The translations under genes and the position numbers were made by a program. Shown here piece by piece: positions 1 through 8,894 of a stretch of DNA of 64,000 nucleotides (position 1 is the first letter of the stretch; the number at the start of each line of letters is the position of its first letter). The notes under the pieces were generated by a model, which was not told the DNA's origin, made no database searches, and was given only the letters and a program-made list of their open reading frames with translations. The DNA is from Paenibacillus xylanivorans (GTDB lineage: Bacteria > Bacillota > Bacilli > Paenibacillales > Paenibacillaceae). Location: contig NZ_LITU01000075.1 of assembly GCF_001280595.1 (NCBI RefSeq), positions 100,930-164,929 of the forward strand, written 5' to 3'.

Positions 1-451
1 CATAACGAGCGTCATCTGCTGGCAGCTGAGCACCGATGCTCAGTTTGATCTCACGGTTATCCTTCAGTTGGATGTCCAGCAACGTTGCATCTGAACCCAA
101 TCCATACTTGGCGAGATCCTTCGGTTCTTCCTCCACAACCAGTTCCTGATCCGCACCACTTAAGGCATCAAGCCAACTGCTAACCGCATAACCATTCAGA
201 GGATAAGCCTTGGGTTCCACCATACTCCATACGCCATTCTTTAGTTCCAATTGTGAAGATGAGGATTCTGAAGTACTTGATGTGTCTGTATTGTTATCAT
301 GAATCGTGATGGTCTGTATATCGGCTGACTTGATACCGAGCAAATTTACCTTCTCCGCTTCCTCTTCACGAAAATAATTCTGACTGGCCGCATAGACCCA
401 GCCGATAATCAAGACCAATACGACCAGAATCGTTGGGACCCATTTTTTCAT
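1..451 (-). CDS. DUF4340-like membrane-anchored protein, partial (3' end beyond the left edge)
   Basis: The first 150 residues of a minus-strand protein are visible; the rest lies outside the window. It starts at the ATG at 449-451, whose first bases overlap the stop codon of the GldG-like gene (ATGA overlap), so the two are translationally coupled. Residues 8-24 form one hydrophobic helix, followed by an outside-facing region rich in Ser, Thr and Glu. Position and shape fit the DUF4340 proteins that commonly close Gld-like ABC exporter operons. The family call rests on context and general pattern, not on a diagnostic motif. Confidence 0.6.
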   Translation of the reverse strand, partial: MKKWVPTILVVLVLIIGWVYAASQNYFREEEAEKVNLLGIKSADIQTITIHDNNTDTSSTSESSSSQLELKNGVWSMVEPKAYPLNGYAVSSWLDALSGADQELVVEEEPKDLAKYGLGSDATLLDIQLKDNREIKLSIGAQLPADDARY

Positions 452-1842
452 ACCCGTCTGCGCCTCCACCATAAGAGTACACCTATCATAACAAAGATGA
501 GTGGGAATGCGACAATTGCCACGAAGAAAATAGTTCTGGCTTGTTCACCGTCCAGGTACGCCGTTTGATAACCGGATTGCACCCGTGGCCGGATCGTTAC
601 TCCATTTTCTTTTTCACTTAAATAATTGACGGTATTCAGAATAAAATCCCGGTTCCCGCCGTTCACTATTTCCGAGTCCTGCATGAAAATGGATGAACCC
701 AGAATTACTGCCTTCGGTTTGCCATCTGTTGTATCCGCCGCATATCCAAGCTCAACAGGACCTTGTACATCCTGATCCGGATTGTTGGATGTTTCGTTTT
801 GCAATAAGCCTGCAATATTCGTCTCGCCATAACTGTCATCCGATGAATGAATGAGCGGCGACAACGTGTATTTATCCTGCTCTTTGCTCGTCAAAGCAAT
901 AGACAAGGATAACATCGGGTACAGTTTGCTTTCTGACAATTTATCCGTGATGGCATGTGTGCCATACTCCGGCACGACCCACAATGGGCCCATTGTGCTG
1001 GCCTGCTGATTATCCACCATGACCGCATGCTCATCAACCACGCCATAATCCGTCATGAGTGCATCGATATTTTTCCAAGTCAACTTCATGTCTTCGTGAA
1101 AACCGAGGGATAACAGCAATTTCCCTCCGTTACTCAGATAAGTCCGAATAGCCTTCAGTTCAGTATCACTAATATCCCGCTGTGGTCCAATAATCGCGAG
1201 CACATCCGCTTCTTCTGGAACCTGACCAGCTTGATTCAGCTGAAGTTCTTCTGTTGTGATATTATTCTGTTCCAGAGATGAGCGCAGCGTAGTCAGTTGA
1301 TCCAAGCCGAGCTCCTCATGTCCTGTCAGGAAGACCATCTTGTGCATCTCCGTGGAAGATAGGTTCATTAGGGCTTGTGTCAACTTCTCCTCACCTGTGA
1401 ACTGGTACGATCCATCGCTACCATCCCCGACAGCCGTGAATAGACTGGCGATATCAATGACTTTATGCTGATCGCCCTGTTCCAATACAATGGAACTACC
1501 TGTGATGCCATATTTGGAGGCCAGCGTAGGCTCCTGTGTCAGATTGTATTGCTTCATCGTCAGTTTGTTGTTTCGTTTCGTATATTCCTGAACCATATCC
1601 GAAACTTCGCGGTTCAAGACCGTATTATTCGCATTTTCTACGGTTAACACCAAAATATTGACGTCTTCTTTTACGTTTTTGATCGCGGTAAGAGACTGGT
1701 CTGACAAGGTATATTGTTTATTCGAGGTCAGATCCAGTTGGAAGCCGCCTAGCGAATTCAGAAACAGGGTCAGCAAAATAAAGATGCCAATCACCGCTAC
1801 AGACAGCACGGTACTGTTGGTATGACTCAACCATTTTTTCAT
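448..1842 (-). CDS. GldG-like ABC exporter accessory protein
   Basis: A 464-residue protein with an N-terminal membrane helix (about residues 12-32), a large extracytoplasmic domain and a C-terminal helix ending in Trp-Trp and four Arg. This is the layout of GldG/ABC-type auxiliary transport proteins, which work with an ABC-2 permease and ATPase. I chose the ATG at 1842 because GGAGG lies seven bases upstream; an upstream in-frame ATG at 1872 would run into the permease gene. It starts four bases after the permease stop, in the same operon. The exported substrate is unknown. In Bacteroidetes Gld proteins serve gliding, but in Firmicutes this cannot be assumed. Confidence 0.75.
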   Translation of the reverse strand: MKKWLSHTNSTVLSVAVIGIFILLTLFLNSLGGFQLDLTSNKQYTLSDQSLTAIKNVKEDVNILVLTVENANNTVLNREVSDMVQEYTKRNNKLTMKQYNLTQEPTLASKYGITGSSIVLEQGDQHKVIDIASLFTAVGDGSDGSYQFTGEEKLTQALMNLSSTEMHKMVFLTGHEELGLDQLTTLRSSLEQNNITTEELQLNQAGQVPEEADVLAIIGPQRDISDTELKAIRTYLSNGGKLLLSLGFHEDMKLTWKNIDALMTDYGVVDEHAVMVDNQQASTMGPLWVVPEYGTHAITDKLSESKLYPMLSLSIALTSKEQDKYTLSPLIHSSDDSYGETNIAGLLQNETSNNPDQDVQGPVELGYAADTTDGKPKAVILGSSIFMQDSEIVNGGNRDFILNTVNYLSEKENGVTIRPRVQSGYQTAYLDGEQARTIFFVAIVAFPLIFVMIGVLLWWRRRRV

Positions 1843-1846
1843 CTTC

Positions 1847-2563
1847 TCACCTCCACCGCTTCCGTTCCACAATTTGAATGCTTAATAGCAGAAACACACC
1901 TGAGAGCGTCACGTAATACAATATATCCGGGCCACTAAGTACGCCCTTTGTAAAGCTGTCAAACCGGTTCGTCAGTGCAAATGGGTCGAGCCATTGCTGT
2001 AGGGCAGATCCGGAATTGCCAGCAAATGAATCAAGCATCCAGAATACGAGCAAAATAATAAAACCGGCTACCGCAGACACCATCTGGTGCTGAGATAGCG
2101 TGGAAGCAAACAGTCCTATCGCCATCATGCTTCCGCCCAGGAAAAATAGACCCAGTGCAGACAACCATACCGATGTCAGATCCAATTCACCAAAGAAGGA
2201 CATAATAAACGGATAAACGAGACTGCACATAATAAGTACGACAAGAATGGCCAGTGATGCCAGATATTTGCCGAAAATAATCTCGGTCACCCGTGCAGGT
2301 GAGGTCAACAACAGTTCGTCCGTCCCCTGTCTGAATTCCTCTGCCACCAGTCTCATCGTTAGCAGCGGCACTACAAACAGCAGCATGGATAACGTGTCGC
2401 CCAGTACCAGGCGATAATCCACAATACTTGGCTGATAGTACACAAAGCTGGAATAGAACAGCAAACTTGTCATCAGTACATATACAGCAAACGCGAAATA
2501 CGACGTCGGTGAAAGGAAGTATGCTTGCAATTCTTTGTTGCAAACCGCCATCATTCTTCTCAT
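1847..2563 (-). CDS. ABC-2 type permease
   Basis: A 238-residue integral membrane protein with about six hydrophobic segments. It contains the LVAEEFRQGTDELLLTSP region typical of the ABC-2 permeases paired with Gld/Nos-type ATPases (residues about 71-90). The ATG overlaps the ATPase stop as ATGA, so the two are translationally coupled. With the ATPase it should form the membrane core of the exporter; the GldG-like and DUF4340-like proteins are the accessory parts. Substrate unknown. Confidence 0.85.
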   Translation of the reverse strand: MRRMMAVCNKELQAYFLSPTSYFAFAVYVLMTSLLFYSSFVYYQPSIVDYRLVLGDTLSMLLFVVPLLTMRLVAEEFRQGTDELLLTSPARVTEIIFGKYLASLAILVVLIMCSLVYPFIMSFFGELDLTSVWLSALGLFFLGGSMMAIGLFASTLSQHQMVSAVAGFIILLVFWMLDSFAGNSGSALQQWLDPFALTNRFDSFTKGVLSGPDILYYVTLSGVFLLLSIQIVERKRWR

Positions 2564-3690
2564 TTGGACTCCTCCCCTGTGCGGGATTCAGATGAAGCGC
2601 TCTCGGACAATGCCGATGGCTCTTGATCTGAAGCGATATCCGATTTGGTCTCTGCTTCCGTCGCCGCGAGTTGCACGGTATCCGCTTGAGGCTCCTTCGT
2701 TGACAGTTCCATTTCGGATTCCGTTTCCGTTTCCGTTGTCGTAAGCTTCAGGAAAATCTGTTCCAGACTGAGATTTTCTTTCCTCATCTCCAGGATCGGC
2801 AAGCCTGCCCCAGACAAAAGGTAAAACAGTTCTTCCCGGAAATCGTCCGACGATTCACCCGTAAGCAGCATTTTGACGGTATCGGGAGAATCGTTGGACG
2901 CATGTCCATCAGGTGTATGAACGAGTTCACTCCGCACCTTCTCCCAAGGTTTCAGCAAGTTATGTAATTGCTGCTCTGTAGCCTTCACTTCAATGGATAC
3001 TTTGAACTGATCACCCATCGCTGAGCCAAAATGCTGAGGTGAACCATCCAATACAAGCTGTCCCTGATTAATGATTAACATGCGATTACAAATTGCGCTT
3101 ACTTCAGGCAAAATATGAGTACTAAGTAGCACGGTATGGTTCTCACCCAGTTCACGAATCAGATCCCGTATTTCTATAATCTGATTCGGATCCAGTCCTG
3201 AAGTCGGTTCATCCAGCACGAGCAAATCCGGTTTGTGAATAATGGCTCCAGCCAGACCCAGACGTTGCTTGTACCCTTTGGAAAGTCCACGAACCAGTTG
3301 CTTCTCCCGATCCTGGAGACCCAGTCTGCTCACCATCTCACTGACCCGCAACTTTACTTCACGTGTTGGGACATCTCTTAGATTAGCGACGAATTTGAGA
3401 TACGACTGCACCGTCATATCGGGATAAAGCGGGGGTGTCTCCGGCAGATAACCAATCTTGGAACGAACGCTCCGCCCCTGATCGTGTACCGATATGCCAT
3501 CTACCGTTATGGAACCTTCCGTTGGATGCAAATAGCCTGTGATCATTCGCATCGTTGTTGTTTTCCCGGCACCATTTGGTCCCAAAAATCCAACAATCTC
3601 ACCGCGCTCCATTGTGAAATCCAGTTGATGCACGCCGCGCCGTCCATCAAATACTTTGCTTACCTGTTTCACTTCGAGCACATCATTCAT
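2560..3690 (-). CDS. ABC transporter ATP-binding protein with acidic C-terminal tail
   Basis: A 376-residue ATPase. Walker A GPNGAGKTT is at residues 37-45, followed by a YLPETPPLYP Q-loop region, a signature of the LSKGYKQR type, Walker B LVLDEPTSGLDP and the STHIL switch histidine. Residues after about 220 form the extra C-terminal domain common in ABC-2 exporters. The last 60 or so are a low-complexity tail rich in Glu, Ser and Thr, which is unusual. It is the first gene of a four-gene operon. The start ATG follows GGGAAAGG closely. Confidence 0.9.
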   Translation of the reverse strand: MNDVLEVKQVSKVFDGRRGVHQLDFTMERGEIVGFLGPNGAGKTTTMRMITGYLHPTEGSITVDGISVHDQGRSVRSKIGYLPETPPLYPDMTVQSYLKFVANLRDVPTREVKLRVSEMVSRLGLQDREKQLVRGLSKGYKQRLGLAGAIIHKPDLLVLDEPTSGLDPNQIIEIRDLIRELGENHTVLLSTHILPEVSAICNRMLIINQGQLVLDGSPQHFGSAMGDQFKVSIEVKATEQQLHNLLKPWEKVRSELVHTPDGHASNDSPDTVKMLLTGESSDDFREELFYLLSGAGLPILEMRKENLSLEQIFLKLTTTETETESEMELSTKEPQADTVQLAATEAETKSDIASDQEPSALSESASSESRTGEESK

Positions 3691-3930
3691 CCTTTCCCGT
3701 TAAAATACCCGTGTGCCATCATCGCTTTTCTTCGGATGGTCAACACGGGAAGTTCCTTGTATCTTACGTGTTGTATCCTAAATGCAGCTTAAAGTCACTT
3801 AAAAGAGAGCTTAAAAATATGTGTCCAAAATGTGAACAACCCTTCATTCACCCACACCCTGTACTCTGGGGCAACGTACCATACAGTACGGGAGCATGAG
3901 CTCCTTTACAAAAGTCAGAGGGTGAACCGT

Positions 3931-5004
3931 GTGAAAGTACTATTCACATTTTTTGTTCCAAGCGGTGGTGTGAATACATTAAACCGACTTCGTACAGCCG
4001 TTCTGCAACGCCATGGCATCGAAGCGCATGTATTGTATCTGTACCCTGGCTCGGGAATGCAGAACAATAACAACACGCCGGTCTTCACAGCTTCCAGCGA
4101 TGAGGAGATACACAGCTTGATCCATCATCATCGTTATGATGCCATTATTGTCACTTCGGATATTTCCATGCCGGGTAGATTAAGGTCCCTCGGGTATAAT
4201 GGGCGCATTATCTATGAAGCACAGGGACTAGGGACGCGTGAACATGCTATGGAAACCATTCAGATGGCAGTACCTTATCTGCAAGCCCACTGTAATGCCG
4301 CGGTCATTCCTCCTACGGATCATTTACTGGAGCTGTTCATCCATATGTGTCCATGGCTTCATCGGTTTGTCATTCCCAATATGTTGGATACCACTAACTT
4401 TGCCCCCATCTCGGTGGATATCCCACCCTATCCGGTACTTGCATGGGTGGGAAGGCTCGAACACAACAAAAACTGGCGGGAATATTTGATGATATCCAGC
4501 GAAATCATTAAAAGTGTTCCAGAAGCCAGACTATGGATGTTCCATGATCCCACCTTGGCCAATCCAGAGGATGAGGTCATGTTCCGACACATGCTTGCGG
4601 AGTACGGGCTAGAAGATCGGATTGGCATCTTTATCAACGTCCCCCATTCCCAGATGCCCACATTCTACTCCATGATTGCAGCTTCGGGGGGAATCATGCT
4701 GTCTACATCACTGCTTGAAGGCTTTGGATACGCTGTTGCTGAAGCCATCAGCTGCGGCTGTCCTGTACTCAGTACCGATTCGGATGGTGTACGTTCCTTT
4801 ATTACACATAACCGAACGGGAAAATTCTATCCGATTGGAAACGTGAATGCCGCTGTATCCGAAGCAGTAGACCTGATGCACAACATACAGCTGCGGGATT
4901 ATATACGCATTCAGGGCAGACAGCATATGGCCGTTTCCTTCTCACCTGACCGATACGCCATTTCATTCCGTGAAATGATGACAGCCTTGAGCATTTTCTT
5001 TTGA
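3931..5004 (+). CDS. GT4 family glycosyltransferase
   Basis: A 357-residue GT-B fold enzyme. The C-terminal half carries a WVGRLEHNKNW nucleotide-sugar loop and the family EX7E motif in EGFGYAVAEA, where the first Glu and the last Glu are the expected donor-binding residues. The N-terminal half begins VKVLFTFFVPSGGVNTLNRL, a typical acceptor-side Rossmann start. I chose the GTG at 3931 because of that conserved start and the AGAGGG upstream; the frame is open back to 3832 but without homology-like sequence. Acceptor and donor cannot be told. It is convergent with the MFS gene and shares its terminator hairpin. Confidence 0.85.
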   Translation: MKVLFTFFVPSGGVNTLNRLRTAVLQRHGIEAHVLYLYPGSGMQNNNNTPVFTASSDEEIHSLIHHHRYDAIIVTSDISMPGRLRSLGYNGRIIYEAQGLGTREHAMETIQMAVPYLQAHCNAAVIPPTDHLLELFIHMCPWLHRFVIPNMLDTTNFAPISVDIPPYPVLAWVGRLEHNKNWREYLMISSEIIKSVPEARLWMFHDPTLANPEDEVMFRHMLAEYGLEDRIGIFINVPHSQMPTFYSMIAASGGIMLSTSLLEGFGYAVAEAISCGCPVLSTDSDGVRSFITHNRTGKFYPIGNVNAAVSEAVDLMHNIQLRDYIRIQGRQHMAVSFSPDRYAISFREMMTALSIFF

Positions 5005-5011
5005 ACAAAAC

Positions 5012-5047
5012 AAAAAAGGCAGTTCAGAGAAATCTCTGAACTGCCTT
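5012..5047 (-). terminator. Intrinsic terminator between convergent genes
   Basis: A hairpin with arms aaggcagttcagaga and tctctgaactgcctt and a four-base loop. Read on the minus strand it ends in a run of six T, so it should stop transcription of the MFS gene strongly. Read on the plus strand the T run is short, so it is a weaker terminator for the GT4 gene. Confidence 0.85.
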
Positions 5048-5089
5048 AAATTCAAGTGAAGTGTTTACCTTAATCTCAGCGTATTTGAA

Positions 5090-6586
5090 TCAGTGTCCCA
5101 TCATCATCGCTGGATCGGGTTTATCCCCTGTTTGAAGGGAATCTTCTTCCATCCGTTTCGGTTTGCGCAGGATCAGACTGAGCAGACATCCAAACAGGGC
5201 AATGCAAGCCGCCAGGAAGAAGGTGTCGTTAAAACCAGCCACTAATCCATTCACCATACCTGCAGCATCAGTAGCTCCAGCTGTATTGCTTGCAATATGG
5301 GAGGTCAGGAATCCGGTCAGGCCGGCAACGGCAAAGGATACGACTACTTGTTGTGCAGCCGCAGTAAGCGGGGTGACCCGACCTACCAGCTTACGTGGAG
5401 CAGCATTCAGTACGTGCGTATTAAGAGGCATCATGGAGAAGCCCATACCCAAGCCCATCATGACAAGACTAAGAATGATTAGACCCAGACCGGTTTCCGC
5501 CGTAATGGAAGACAGAATAAACAGTGCACCCGAGATGATACCCAGACCCACAAAGGCCAGTGGTCTTGCACCAATTTTATCAAACAATCGTCCACCAAGT
5601 GGCATACCCACACCCGAAGCCAGCGCCTGTGGAAGCAGAATGAGTCCTGTTTCCAGTGCAGTGTAGCCTTTAATCTGTTGCAGATAAAGTGGGATCAAAA
5701 TCATCGCTCCGAACAAGGCAACTTGTGATACCCATGCCAGAATAATACCACGTGTGAAATCGGAGGATTTGAATACCCGAAGTTCCAGCAGCGGATTTTT
5801 GTGACGAAGCTCCACGATAATGAACAGAATCAGTGCCACGCCCCCGACAATCACACCCGTCAGTGCTGTTGCAGAACTCCAGCTTGTTCCACCCTCACTT
5901 ACACCGTATGCAAGCATCGAGAATGCAATTGGCGCCAGAATCATCCCAAGCAGATCTAGCGCAGGTGTGCGTCCCCGATCCGTATCCGGCAGGAATTTGA
6001 TACATAGAATAAAAGCGGCAATACCAATCGGCAGATTGATCAGGAAGATCCAGTGCCAGCTGAATGATTCAATGAACCAGCCCGATAATACCGGACCCAG
6101 CGCAGGGGCCAACAGCATCGGAATTCCGAGCATCCCCATGATGGAGCCTCTTCTTTCAGGAGGAGCCAGACGGAACACCATCGCCATACCAATCGGCGCA
6201 ACCATGCCTCCGCCAAGTCCCTGGATGATCCGGTAAATAATCAATTGTTCAGGAGATTGCGCGATCGAGCACAATACCGAACCCAAGGTAAACATCGCAA
6301 TCGTGAACAGAAATACTCTTTTGGCTCCAAATCGGTCGGTCAACCATCCCGCCAGCGGAATGACAGCTGACAAGGCCAACGTATAACCTGTAACGGTCCA
6401 TTGAATGGTCTTCAGATCCGTCTCAAAATATTGAACCAGATTCGGAATCGCCACGTTAACCACCGTGCTGTCCAAGATGACCATAATCATCCCGACGATA
6501 ATAGCCAGTAGCGGCAAAATAATCGTTTTAATCGAAAACTCCGCCGGGTCCTGGGGCACTGCTGTTTGTTGTTTCACTCTCTCCAC
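5090..6586 (-). CDS. DHA2 (EmrB/QacA) family MFS multidrug exporter
   Basis: A 498-residue protein with fourteen predicted membrane segments. Motif C-like LDSTVVNVAIP lies in helix 1, GWLTDRFGAKRVF (motif A) after helix 2, and GGGMVAPIGMAMVFRLAPPERRG around helix 4-5. These are hallmarks of 14-helix proton-coupled drug exporters. The start is a GTG at 6586, with a second in-frame GTG three codons later. A monocistronic gene: tandem 13-base repeats lie upstream and a strong hairpin follows. The substrate is not predictable. Confidence 0.9.
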   Translation of the reverse strand: MERVKQQTAVPQDPAEFSIKTIILPLLAIIVGMIMVILDSTVVNVAIPNLVQYFETDLKTIQWTVTGYTLALSAVIPLAGWLTDRFGAKRVFLFTIAMFTLGSVLCSIAQSPEQLIIYRIIQGLGGGMVAPIGMAMVFRLAPPERRGSIMGMLGIPMLLAPALGPVLSGWFIESFSWHWIFLINLPIGIAAFILCIKFLPDTDRGRTPALDLLGMILAPIAFSMLAYGVSEGGTSWSSATALTGVIVGGVALILFIIVELRHKNPLLELRVFKSSDFTRGIILAWVSQVALFGAMILIPLYLQQIKGYTALETGLILLPQALASGVGMPLGGRLFDKIGARPLAFVGLGIISGALFILSSITAETGLGLIILSLVMMGLGMGFSMMPLNTHVLNAAPRKLVGRVTPLTAAAQQVVVSFAVAGLTGFLTSHIASNTAGATDAAGMVNGLVAGFNDTFFLAACIALFGCLLSLILRKPKRMEEDSLQTGDKPDPAMMMGH

Positions 6587-6646
6587 TCTCTTTTCCGGCC
6601 TGGAGGCGTTATCTTTGTATCTGCCTCTCCATTGGCCTTATATTCA

Positions 6647-6672
6647 CGACGTTTTAAACCGTCGTTTTAAAC
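6647..6672. promoter_or_regulatory. Tandem 13-base repeats, candidate operator of the MFS gene
   Basis: Two adjacent copies, cgacgttttaaac and cgtcgttttaaac, differ at one base and sit about 60-85 bases upstream of the MFS start. Each contains the near-palindrome GTTTTAAAC. Such spaced repeats are typical of sites for TetR- or MarR-type repressors of exporter genes. No regulator gene is adjacent. Function is inferred. Confidence 0.5.
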
Positions 6673-6757
6673 TTTTGTTTAAGCATAGGTTAATTCTAAT
6701 GAAAATACCTTTGCTGTCAAGCTATTTTTGTTGGGTAAGGAATTAAGTGTGCATGCC

Positions 6758-6788
6758 AAAAAATGGACCAGGTCTTCTCCTGCTCCAT
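6758..6788 (-). terminator. Intrinsic terminator of the small gene at 6819-7166
   Basis: Minus-strand reading gives arms ATGGAgCAGG and CCTGgTCCAT around a six-base loop, followed directly by a T run. It lies 30 bases past the stop of the gene at 6819-7166. Confidence 0.8.
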
Positions 6789-6818
6789 CCGTTTGGAGAA
6801 ACTCGTATGTGAGCTTTA

Positions 6819-7166
6819 CTAATCTGCCATCTTGATCATCTGATGCTCCGAAAGTATACCCAGGGTCTGACCCTGGTCACTTCTGCAGTATATGCGAATA
6901 ACCAGATGGCTTGGTGAAGAACTGTTGCTAATGATACGCAGCTCGCACGGATCGGATGAGACCGCCAGATTATGAATAATATAGTTCCCTGTATCTGCCC
7001 CTATCCGAAAAAGGTAGCGATATAGCTCCCCTCGGGTAGGACTTACTCCTCCAACAAATATATCCACATCGTCGTTCCCTGCAAATGCCAATTCAATGTC
7101 CATGTATCTCACCGGAACTACGGTTTGCAGCAGGTTTTCGTGAATCTCCAACACAAATGCGGCCAC
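6819..7166 (-). CDS. Small protein of unknown function
   Basis: 115 residues from the GTG at 7166, chosen because AGGAGGGG lies seven bases upstream; an ATG further up at 7232 has no such site. The protein is predicted mostly beta and has no membrane segment or signal peptide. I do not recognise a family. It has a ribosome-binding site and its own terminator, so it is probably a real monocistronic gene. It is divergent from the GT4 gene at 7354. Confidence 0.6.
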   Translation of the reverse strand: MAAFVLEIHENLLQTVVPVRYMDIELAFAGNDDVDIFVGGVSPTRGELYRYLFRIGADTGNYIIHNLAVSSDPCELRIISNSSSPSHLVIRIYCRSDQGQTLGILSEHQMIKMAD

Positions 7167-7353
7167 TGTACATCCCCTCCTATAAAGCGAGTTGAACCTT
7201 TCTCCAGATATGTTATGCCATCTCTCGTCCATTGCTATTTAAAATCACCCATTTTAACTAATTCCACGGAAACGCCCACCCTTTCGTCTGCCTTTTTTCA
7301 TAGACTAACAGGATAGAAGATCGGCCTGTGCAGGCCGTGACAAGGAGGTACCT

Positions 7354-8592
7354 ATGAGAGTTCTGCTCGTGACCTATTGGGAGCTTACACAGATGGGTGG
7401 AATATGGACATATGTGAAACAGCTGGCTGACAGGCTGATGGCTCTTGGTGTAGAGGTGGATATAATGGGCACCAACGGAGCCAAAAATGAAGTGTACATT
7501 CGCAATCTCAATCGCTCCTTCTCCAAAGATAAGGTATGGCCCATGCTTCAAGCCAAACTTAATCCGACAGATTTGCCTCAGTTTACTGCCGATGCTCTCG
7601 TGGCTTATTATGAATTGAACAGGTATGCCTTTGAAATGGGAGCCGCCTATCTCGGCGTTGATCATTATGATGTCATCCATGCCCAGGACCCGGTAGCAGC
7701 CGTCGCAATGAGACGCATATTGAACCGCAACACACCCATGGTAACGAGTTATCACGGAGCGCTCGCGCGCGAAGCCTTTTACGATGCTCAAAACTCTAAC
7801 GCGCAGCTCACGCTTCCCGAATATTTGCAATCCAAACGTGGACGTTACTTCCTGTCATTGGAAGAGCGAAGCGCTGAACAATCCGAGCTTATTCTGGTCT
7901 CCAGCAATTGGATTAAGAGCACACTTACGGACCTCCGTGTTCCCGAGTCCAAATTTCGAATTATTCCTTATGCTGTGGATATTCCAGCCTACCGTGCCCA
8001 AGCAAGGGTCAAGTTCCGTCAACGCAAGCCAGCGGGCAAAAAAGTGATCGCCTTTACGGGCAGACTGGAGCACATCAAAGGGGTCCATATTCTGATCAAA
8101 GCGCTCTCCGGCCTGAAGAAGTTTCGCTCGGATTGGGTCTGCTGGATTGCTGGAGAAGGTAATCTGATGGAGGATTTGCGCTCCCTAGCCAATGATCTTG
8201 GAGTAGGTGCTGACATCGTTTTCTGGGGTAAACTGGACAATATCCCTTCATTCCTACGCCATGCTGACATTTATGTACAGCCTAGCTTGCAGGATACGCA
8301 GCCTTTCTCGGTCACAGAGGCTCAACTCGCTGGATTGCCTGTCATTGTAAGCGGTACGGCAGGTATGCCTGAGATGGTGCAGCCTGAACATACCGGTTGG
8401 GTCGTGCCACCGCAGGATGTCGAAGCCCTTAGCTCACTGTTGAATGCCCTTCTGCAGGATGATGCCACCCTTGCAAAGGTAGGAGCAGCAGCCAAAGCAT
8501 GGGCTGAACAACATCGATCACTGGAGGAGATGGGATTGCGCACGCTGCATGTCTACCAGGAAGCCATTCAGTTGGGAGGTCAGAGGATATGA
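7354..8592 (+). CDS. GT4 family glycosyltransferase
   Basis: A 412-residue GT-B enzyme. The N-terminal LLVTYWELTQMGGIWTYV segment has the glycine-rich acceptor-domain loop of GT4 enzymes. The C-terminal domain has FTGRLEHIKGV and an EX7E-like region in SLQDTQPFSVTEAQLAG, where Asp replaces the usual first Glu. AAGGAGGT lies six bases before the ATG. The next small ORF overlaps its stop codon. Role probably in cell or spore surface glycan synthesis, judged only from the surrounding glycosyltransferases. Confidence 0.85.
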   Translation: MRVLLVTYWELTQMGGIWTYVKQLADRLMALGVEVDIMGTNGAKNEVYIRNLNRSFSKDKVWPMLQAKLNPTDLPQFTADALVAYYELNRYAFEMGAAYLGVDHYDVIHAQDPVAAVAMRRILNRNTPMVTSYHGALAREAFYDAQNSNAQLTLPEYLQSKRGRYFLSLEERSAEQSELILVSSNWIKSTLTDLRVPESKFRIIPYAVDIPAYRAQARVKFRQRKPAGKKVIAFTGRLEHIKGVHILIKALSGLKKFRSDWVCWIAGEGNLMEDLRSLANDLGVGADIVFWGKLDNIPSFLRHADIYVQPSLQDTQPFSVTEAQLAGLPVIVSGTAGMPEMVQPEHTGWVVPPQDVEALSSLLNALLQDDATLAKVGAAAKAWAEQHRSLEEMGLRTLHVYQEAIQLGGQRI

Positions 8593-8762
8593 CATTGCTC
8601 GTACCCAGTGATTTGTATAATCGTTGGTTCTCCACCCCTGTGTCGACGACGCATATCGAGGTGGATTACGCTGTAATGAACGAATTAATGAGGAAGCTGC
8701 CCAAAGGTTACGTTTTCCCTGATCCGGCAACCATGCACATTCTCACTTCTGAGAAAAATTAG
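8589..8762 (+). CDS. 57-residue small protein coupled to the GT4 gene
   Basis: The ATG at 8589 overlaps the GT4 stop (ATGA) and a GGAGGTCAGAGG stretch precedes it. The frame stays open for 57 codons to TAG at 8760-8762, just before a strong terminator. Composition is normal for a soluble protein (Pro, Thr and hydrophobic residues, no membrane helix). The coupling, ribosome-binding site and terminator position support expression. No family recognised. Confidence 0.6.
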   Translation: MTLLVPSDLYNRWFSTPVSTTHIEVDYAVMNELMRKLPKGYVFPDPATMHILTSEKN

Positions 8763-8792
8763 AGTTAAATAACTTTACAAACAGGATCAAAT

Positions 8793-8848
8793 AAGAGGAT
8801 ATTCGTTGATGCCGCATTTACTTAACGGCAACCGAATACCCTCTTTTT
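8793..8848 (+). terminator. Intrinsic terminator
   Basis: A long imperfect hairpin with arms beginning aagagg-tattcg and ending cgaata-cctctt, followed by five T on the plus strand. It closes the GT4/small-ORF pair and lies between them and the convergent GT2 gene. Confidence 0.8.
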
Positions 8849-8894
8849 CTTGCGGTTCACTATCTAATATTCGTGCTTCCACGTCTTTTAGCCT

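Noticed and set aside
7258..7830. 190-codon minus-strand frame opposite the GT4 gene at 7354
   Set aside because: It is antisense to the N-terminal domain of a clear glycosyltransferase, has no ribosome-binding site, and its composition (many Cys, His and Tyr) is not protein-like.
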